A stretch of 64,000 nt of DNA, taken from the NCBI GenBank assembly GCA_022393335.1, contig JAJEKB010001448.1:29938-93937 (forward strand), given 5' to 3'. Positions 57,818 to 64,000 of this stretch are shown here, piece by piece. Origin of the DNA: Macrotrachela quadricornifera. Taxonomy: Eukaryota > Rotifera > Eurotatoria > Philodinida > Philodinidae. The position numbers and the translations under genes were made by a program. Below the pieces are notes generated by a model, which was given only the letters and a program-made list of their open reading frames with translations, made no database searches and was not told the origin of the DNA. Position 1 is the first letter of the stretch. Every line of letters starts with the position of its first letter.

Positions 57818-57863
57818 GTGTGAGGGTGTGAGGTGTGGGCGGGGATGAGGGTGTGGGTGTCAA
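57818..57863 (+). repeat. G-rich tract with TGTGGG units
   Basis: A 46-bp run of GTG/GGG composition, including gagggtgtgaggtgtgggc and gggtgtgggtgtc, in AT-rich DNA. TGTGGG is the telomeric unit reported for the bdelloid Adineta vaga; here it appears twice among variants (TGAGGG, GGGGATGAGGG). Six G-runs could form a G-quadruplex. It may be an interstitial telomere-like remnant or simply a G-rich low-complexity tract. Confidence 0.4.
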
Positions 57864-58345
57864 AGAACTGGTGCCTGTAGGCTGCGGTCAAATGCTACAG
57901 AGAGCATCTTTTTCCGTGGATTGCTTTCAGCATGCTGTAGGCAGCATGCTATAGTAGCATCCTTAATCTATCATATAGTAATAGTTGAAAACTTGAATTT
58001 TAAAATTTTTATACTCGAATCGAATTAACGAGTTCTACACTACTGAAATTAAATCGCATCGAATAGTTCAGAAAAACATGATTTTAACCCGTGGATATTC
58101 CGAAAGATGACAATTTATATTCAACGTGAAATTTAAATCAGATAGGCTAATTTCAAAAATATGTGCAACGATCCATAAATAAGTTCTAGTAGTTATTTTT
58201 GAACCATATGTATTTCAAGCAATTTATACATAATGAAAGAATTAATTTAATAATCAAAATAGATGACTTTTATTTCTTTCACAAGAAAAGATAACAATAT
58301 ACAAAGATAAATAACATAAAGATTCCAGATCATAAAAAAAATATT
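57864..58345. other. intergenic region with small palindromic repeats
   Basis: At 57880-57962 phrases gctgtaggc/gcagcatgctatag and agcatgctgtaggcagcatgct form short overlapping palindromes. The remainder is plain AT-rich DNA 3' of the PKS gene. Confidence 0.4.
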
Positions 58346-59626
58346 TTATTCTAATTCTAATAAAACACATTCAACAGCAATTCCAGGTCCAAATGAAAGA
58401 CCAATTACATATTTATATTGATTAAAATCTTCTGGAAAAATAATATTTTCACAAACAGGTTTTGTTAATGAATATTTCCATCGACGAAAATGTTCAAGAA
58501 CAACAAGATTACTACTTCCACTAAGATTTCCATAATTAATCATAACATACCAAGATGCACATAATTGTTCATCTTGAAGATTTAAACAATCTTTAACACC
58601 TCGAATTATTTTTGGTCCACCAGTATGAACAGCAAATTGACATGTTTTTATATCAATATGATATTCATCAAGTAATTTATTTACAACATTTGGTACATAA
58701 TCAAAAACAGCATATGGTAATTTTTTATCTAAATATAAATGAATACTTGAATCATTAAATTCTTTTAATCGACCTAATTCTAATGTATTATCAATTAATC
58801 CTGAACGATGATCCATAACATTACAATATTTATTTGATTTTTTTTGTGAAAATATAGCTGCACCACATGCATCACGAAATAAAGCAGCAATAATAACATT
58901 TGATTTATCAATTGATTCCATTGGATTAAATGGTGTTAATTGATTACCTAATGCTGATCGAATATCACAAACAATTAATAAAACAACATTATTTTCTGAT
59001 TGTAATGCAATATCTCGACATAAACCAACTAAACGAAAACCTGTTAAACATCCCATTGCTTCAACATTTAAACGTTTTACATTTGAATTAAGACCAAGTG
59101 TTTTTGATATATGTATATCCATTGATGGTGCACATATAGTTGCTGTCATTGTACCAAAAATAATATGTGTTATTTGATTTATTTGTAAATTATTTGTATC
59201 TTTAATTGCATTAAGTGCTGATTGACATGCCATTGATAACATGGTTTTTTTAACATATTCAGTATATTGTTGACGTTCCATTCGAATATATAAATCATTT
59301 TCAGATAAATTAACATAACATGTTTCAATACATGTTGCAGAAAAAACTCGATCAATAAAATCTAAATCTTTTGAAAGAAGATTTGTTTCACCACCACAAT
59401 AATTTTTAATAAACATATTTTTCATTTGTGTTTGTTCATAACAATTTGATGGAAATGTTGATGACATTCCATTTATATAAACATTTTTTTCAGATGAAAG
59501 TTTTTTTTTATGATAAGATAAAAAATTTTTATTTATTGATAACCATATTTTATAAACTAAAGATGATGTACCAACAGTAGCAGCTAAATATATAAACATT
59601 TGTTTATAATCCAATTTTAATATCAT
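58346..59626 (-). CDS. type III polyketide synthase (chalcone synthase-like), membrane-anchored
   Basis: A 426-aa intronless enzyme of the thiolase fold that would condense an acyl-CoA starter with malonyl-CoA units. The catalytic triad is complete: Cys193 in EAMGCLTGFRLVG, His334 in FAVHTGGPKII (CHS: HPGGPAIL) and Asn367 in MINYGNLSGSSNLVVLE (CHS: YGNMSSA). Spacings of 141 and 33 residues match CHS (139 and 33). The C-terminal GLSFGPGIAVECVLL equals the CHS GFGPG loop, and LFRDACGAAIF matches LFGDGAAAV. An N-terminal extension of about 45 residues holds a hydrophobic helix (about 10-29), suggesting ER-membrane attachment, which is unusual for the family. Type III PKSs belong mainly to plants, bacteria and fungi, so acquisition by transfer is likely. 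Very A/T-biased codons show long residence. A ketoacyl-CoA synthase role is the main alternative. Confidence 0.9.
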   Translation of the reverse strand: MILKLDYKQMFIYLAATVGTSSLVYKIWLSINKNFLSYHKKKLSSEKNVYINGMSSTFPSNCYEQTQMKNMFIKNYCGGETNLLSKDLDFIDRVFSATCIETCYVNLSENDLYIRMERQQYTEYVKKTMLSMACQSALNAIKDTNNLQINQITHIIFGTMTATICAPSMDIHISKTLGLNSNVKRLNVEAMGCLTGFRLVGLCRDIALQSENNVVLLIVCDIRSALGNQLTPFNPMESIDKSNVIIAALFRDACGAAIFSQKKSNKYCNVMDHRSGLIDNTLELGRLKEFNDSSIHLYLDKKLPYAVFDYVPNVVNKLLDEYHIDIKTCQFAVHTGGPKIIRGVKDCLNLQDEQLCASWYVMINYGNLSGSSNLVVLEHFRRWKYSLTKPVCENIIFPEDFNQYKYVIGLSFGPGIAVECVLLELE

Positions 59627-62599
59627 TTCAATTTAATTCTAAATTATTTAATATTTTATTGAAATACGAAAAAAAACAAATTATTTAAAAATATATACCT
59701 TAATAAATTTTTGAAGAATATCTTTTTATTAATTGAGATAAATATTATTTTGTTGATTAAGAGGAAAAAATTGTGAATTTTATTTTTCTATTTTAAATTG
59801 TGATAAAAGTAACGAATTTATATTTAAAAAAAATCTATCTTGTCATTGATGATAATATTATTTTATATGTGTAGGCGAATGATGATATTGCTGTTTTTCT
59901 TCTCTTAGTTTATGAAAAAAAAATGCTCTATCATCATATGAAAACAAATTTATTAAAGTACTTAAAATAATCTAGTTTTATATTTTATATTAATTTAATA
60001 TGAATAAAAAAAACATCGAATAATCTTTTATTTTTTTTTCAAAATAATCACAAGAATTAATAAATCTTAATTAGCAATATGAAGTATATAAGAATATATT
60101 TAAAAAAAAAATTAAACAAATTGTATAATGAATTTATTTAATAATAACTAAAAAAAAAATATTTTTGTTTTCTTTTTAATAAGTATTATTATGAGAATGT
60201 ATCCAGATGAAAATTGTAGATGTAAAATCAATATTTTTTTTAAATATATTGCATGATTTAATGATTTATTTTGAATGGCATATAAAATACTTTTTGATAG
60301 ATATTTTTTCTTCAATGAAATCAATTATTTTGTGTTTATTCGAACTACATTTTTATTTCACTACACAAGCTGTCACTCGATAGGTATTTTGAGATATCGA
60401 TCTGACCTTTCTGATGGGTAAAATTAGCAGGACTTCGAGTGATCGATATTTCGACCACTCGACACCTATCGAATATTTTTGCAGGAATGAAGGTTCGAAC
60501 ATACGCACTTACGATTACGAAGCTTGCATAGATCAGATGAACCAAATATAACAATTTAATTTTAGATAAATCTAAATATCATCCTGAAATATATTTAACT
60601 TCGAGACTTTATTTACTTTAAATATACTTTTAATTAGTTTATTTTTTAAAATCAACTTTTGTTATATATAGTTGTATATTTTGCTGTTATTCACAGTAAT
60701 AAAAGATATTGTTTAAATCATGAAATAACGTAAAAGCGTGTATAGAAAACAAAAATTCCCCAAGGAATCGTCCAATAAGAGTAAAAATATCATTCAAAAA
60801 AGGAATTTCTAAAACTTTTTTAGCAATTAAAGTTAAAACGAACAATTGAAATTATGCTTTTTGATAGGTATATGTGCGATGGTAAAATGCTTCCGAGAGC
60901 TCGATATTCAGTAGTCAGAGAGGGACTCATAATTCGGACAGAACGAGAAAAAAATGTATATCTTCAAGTTTCAATCACTCATCACACCCATCGTTCGCTC
61001 TTCAGGATCTGTTTGGGTATATTCATAAATATGGAGATAATAATAAAAAAGATTCAAATTGATTAATTTAATATTCATGATTATAATAGTGATATTTGAA
61101 AAAAAGATTAAATCTTCAAATAATGGTTACAGTCCACAATGACGTTGTTCTTATGACAAATATCTATGTCACATAAGCAAATGGTAAGAAAGACCGTTAT
61201 TCATTCTTATCTAAATTGTAAAATCCATATTGACTTTAAATTTTAATAATTATAAAAAAAAATCTTCTAATATTTTTATATCTACAAAATCTCGATATTA
61301 TGTCGCACAAATGATTGTTGTTCTATGCACTCTATTTAATCTTATGTAGAAGATATCTTAACTGTTCTAAAAGCTTTTGATTATAAGCAGGTTCTAATGT
61401 GATTAATCCTTTGAGTTTAGGCGACACAAATTCTCGTTCTAAGATTTCGCGATCTGAATACTCTTTAAAGATACGATCTGTTCTATGTGACCGATATTCT
61501 ATAATATATAGCATAGTAGTGACTAATTTAATCATTTTCTAGTATGTTGTTTATCACTATATCATAAACTTGTATGAACATTTTGTCGAGATTAATAGAA
61601 TCTTTTATTATCAAAATGAAGATGAAAATTCTATGTTCAAATCTCAATTTTTCACAGTAAAGAAAAACAAATCTTCTTTTCTTATATCTATGGACACGAA
61701 TCCTTTTAGATTTTTCTTTGTTTAACTAAGACTTACTTATAGCCAAAAGATGGAGTCAAAAACCTTTTAAACAATAGGGATATCGCTCTCATGATATGAT
61801 ATTTATAGTAATGAAATGTATTTCATACTATCATATGGAAATTTTAATACTAATTTCCTTTCACGATAGAAATAGTATTTTATTTTGTATAAATTGAAAG
61901 TTATTTTTATTAAATAATTATACAACATCAAAATAACTTTTTTTTAAAAAAAACAAAAAATAAATAAATAATCAAATGTTTGAAGTATAAAAAAGCCAAT
62001 TTAAATAATTAATCAATTTAATTAACAAAATCTTTATTATTTCATAATCATATCATAAATAAATTGTTACGAATTCAAACTTTACCACGTTCATAATTTT
62101 GATGTTAATGCAGAACTTTTAAAAATAAAATTTTCTCAAAATTTTATTAAACATATTTTTATAAATAATGAAAAGAAATAATAATGGAATAAATTAATTT
62201 AGCTATTGAAGTAATATTTTTTATCAAGAAAATATTTTTTTTTGTTAATGTAACAACAAAAATATTTATTTTTCATTATTGAAAGTTACAGTTTAAAATC
62301 CATTAGAACAGAAGCAAAAAAAAAATAAAAATAAAACGAATCAAATTTGCTTTTATTTATTTACTGTAAAAAAAACAGTCAATGTTTGATTAAGTGCACA
62401 ACAAAAAATAATATCTCATCTTCAATATAACAATTCAATTAAATCACATACATACATTTCTTTTATTCTCACTGTTTTTTTTTTGAATAAAAAATTATCT
62501 TATTTCTAAACATCGATCAGGTACTTTAAACTCTCCGGTAGAAAAAAGAAAGTTCCTTTTTTCACCGCTTAATTCCGTTTTTTCAACAAATGAAATATA
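59627..62599. other. 3 kb AT-rich intergenic region
   Basis: No supported gene. At 60372-60475 an imperfect hairpin is built from actcgataggt...gatatcgatc and gatcgatattt...cacctatcgaa; it may be a small MITE. Homopolymer A/T runs are frequent (61930-62350). Confidence 0.4.
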
Positions 62600-63320
62600 C
62601 GACAAAATACAGGATGAAAAGTCCTACAATCTAGAAAGTAAATCTGTTTCTAATTGTATCCTTTCTTGATTTTAAAAAAAGCAAAATTCAATATAAAAAT
62701 TTTTTTAAACTTCTAAGATGCAACGTGCAAAACTCTATAAATTATAAAGAACAGTTTATTTAAATGAAAGAAAAGGAATTTCTCATTCGTGTAGAAAACT
62801 GATTTTTCACATCACCGAGGAGTATTCATACAAAATTTCGCTCTTTTTGAGGACAAATAGGCTATAATTAAAACAAACTATTCTTTATAAATTTGTAAAG
62901 CTTTACACGCTCTATCTTATGGCATCTTTCGTTTTTCTCTTCAAAACTATATTAGGTGATAGAAGGTAAAAAAGAAAAAAAAATTTTTCGTTCGCATCAA
63001 ATGTGATTTTTTCGTTGCATCGAATTTTACTTTTTTTTGAAACCAAAAAGTACGCAATTAAAACAAGCTTTATTTTGTAGATTGTAGAGCTTTTCATGCT
63101 GCAACTTATGGTATATTTTGTTTTTATTTTTATGAAGGTACATTAGGTGATACAAAGAGGAGATAAGTAAAAAAGAACTTTTCGCAGTTTCGAAATTTAA
63201 TGGCTCAAAGTTTTGTCCATTTTGAAAGCAGATAGTGCAAGTATAAAATCAGCGATCTTGTATAAATTTTAGGGCTTTCTACACTACATCCTATGGTATA
63301 TTTCGTTTATTGAAAATACC
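62600..63320. repeat. repeated motif array (gcttttcatgctgcaacttatggtat type)
   Basis: One motif of about 45 bp occurs five times at intervals of about 90-200 bp: forward (gatgcaacgtgcaaaactct style) at about 62610 and 62716, and reversed (gagcttttcatgctgcaact, then tatggtatattttgttttt) at about 62890, 63083 and 63265. The same motif forms the inner hairpin of the element at 24.9 kb. The sequence between copies is T-rich with tttttgtgatttttt-like phrases. Likely a transposon-derived family in which the motif is a terminal or subterminal signal. Confidence 0.6.
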
Positions 63321-63569
63321 GAATTAAACGATGGAGAAAATGACTTAAAAGATTTTTCAAGAAGTTTTGATGAAAATATTGACAATATATTAATTTATAG
63401 GAAATTCTGTTCGTTGATTTGAGCAATTATACTTAATTAATTATCTATTAAACAATATATGTTAAGAATATTTCTCATATAAAAAAGATCAATAAAATAA
63501 AATTCTTATAATAAATAATTTATTTTATTTTAGATAATTATTAATTGATCAAATTATAATATTATCGAA

Positions 63570-63788
63570 ATGGCCGATTCAGAAAGTATAAATGATGATA
63601 ATAAATACATTCAAGAAATGCAAGATGAACTTGAAACATTAACATTAAAAGGTCCTCATAGTGGTGGTTCTTATAATCATGGAATTGGTTTTCGAATAGC
63701 ATATCTTAGAGCTCAAATTCATGTTATTACTTTGAAACGTAATCATGAAATAAAAAAATTTTATTCGGAAGTAGCCAAGAATTCATGA
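63570..63788 (+). CDS. small acidic hypothetical protein, 72 aa
   Basis: Short intronless ORF with A/T-biased codons like the neighbouring genes and a clean start. The sequence is hydrophilic: acidic N-terminus (MADSESINDD), a helix YIQEMQDELETL, a GPHSGGSYNHGIGFR turn, then an amphipathic helix AYLRAQIHVITLKRNHEIKKF. No signal peptide or TM. Not recognised; helical enough to be a small subunit or coiled-coil partner. An in-frame AATAAA-rich 3' region follows. Confidence 0.5.
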   Translation: MADSESINDDNKYIQEMQDELETLTLKGPHSGGSYNHGIGFRIAYLRAQIHVITLKRNHEIKKFYSEVAKNS

Positions 63789-64000
63789 AAAATATTACAA
63801 AGGACATAAATATTTATTAAATATCAAATAGATTTTAGATGAAAATAAAAATAGAAAATATTTCTAATTGAAATTTATTTTTTTGTTTTTTTTTATAATT
63901 ATACATAAATAATAAATAAATTATATTATATAAAAGTTGATTTTAATTATGAAATATCTTATTCGAAATAAAACGTATCTGATTTTTTGATCAAATGCTA

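Noticed and set aside
60480..60530. ggttcgaac motif resembling a tRNA T-loop
   Set aside because: No pairing T stem, no D or anticodon arm around it on either strand.

Overview
The window is nuclear DNA of an AT-rich, intron-containing animal. Coding regions are broken by very short GT..AG introns (49, 54, 56 and 69 bp in four genes, mostly under 100 bp in a ten-exon AAA gene). They use A/T-ending codons and encode metazoan families (SLC22 transporter, NSF-type AAA ATPase, PARP with WWE, macro and ART domains). Mixed in are families unusual for animals: a type III polyketide synthase, an APC-type amino acid permease of the fungal/bacterial kind, an FkbM methyltransferase and a RimJ-like GNAT. 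There are several decayed Tc1/mariner and hAT transposons. This mix, plus a short G-rich tract containing TGTGGG (the telomere unit reported for the bdelloid Adineta), suggests a bdelloid rotifer. That is an inference from gene style, not a proven assignment.

Layout. 0-5 kb: the 5' end of an amino acid permease (minus), a secreted glycoprotein (minus), an unknown 214-aa protein (plus) and a membrane-anchored FkbM methyltransferase (plus). 5.8-6.3 kb: a GC-rich MITE. 7.9-9.0 kb: a secreted leucine-rich-repeat protein. 11.0-12.7 kb: an SLC22 organic-ion transporter, followed by a sugar-transporter pseudogene and a possible MULE remnant.

14-36 kb is a repeat-dense block. It holds a dead mariner, two hAT elements with 8-bp target duplications, a foldback nested in one of them, one secreted/GPI-like protein gene, two minisatellites (about 51 bp and about 76 bp periods), two large hairpin elements, a long-TIR Tc1-like element carrying a candidate solo LTR, a glycine-zipper protein gene, and a 2.2-kb element built from oppositely oriented degenerate repeats. 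37-46 kb: an unknown 187-aa gene, a second mariner fragment, a two-exon gene fragment, an NSF-derived single-AAA protein and a likely pseudogene. 46-64 kb returns to AT-rich single-copy DNA with a GNAT acetyltransferase, a 1041-aa ankyrin/WWE/macro/macro/ART protein, a type III PKS with a membrane anchor and a small acidic protein.

The genes do not form an operon-like pathway; they are independent single genes. Two composition classes are visible. Genes at the edges use strongly A/T-biased codons, while the LRR, 20.7-kb, 32-kb, 37-kb and NSF-like genes near or inside the repeat-rich centre use more balanced codons. This may reflect different origins or a different mutational setting. The most noteworthy items are the PKS with an intact Cys-His-Asn triad, the multi-domain PARP with an H-Y-I triad, the NSF-like ATPase lacking the Walker B glutamate, and the set of foldback/mirrored repeat structures.
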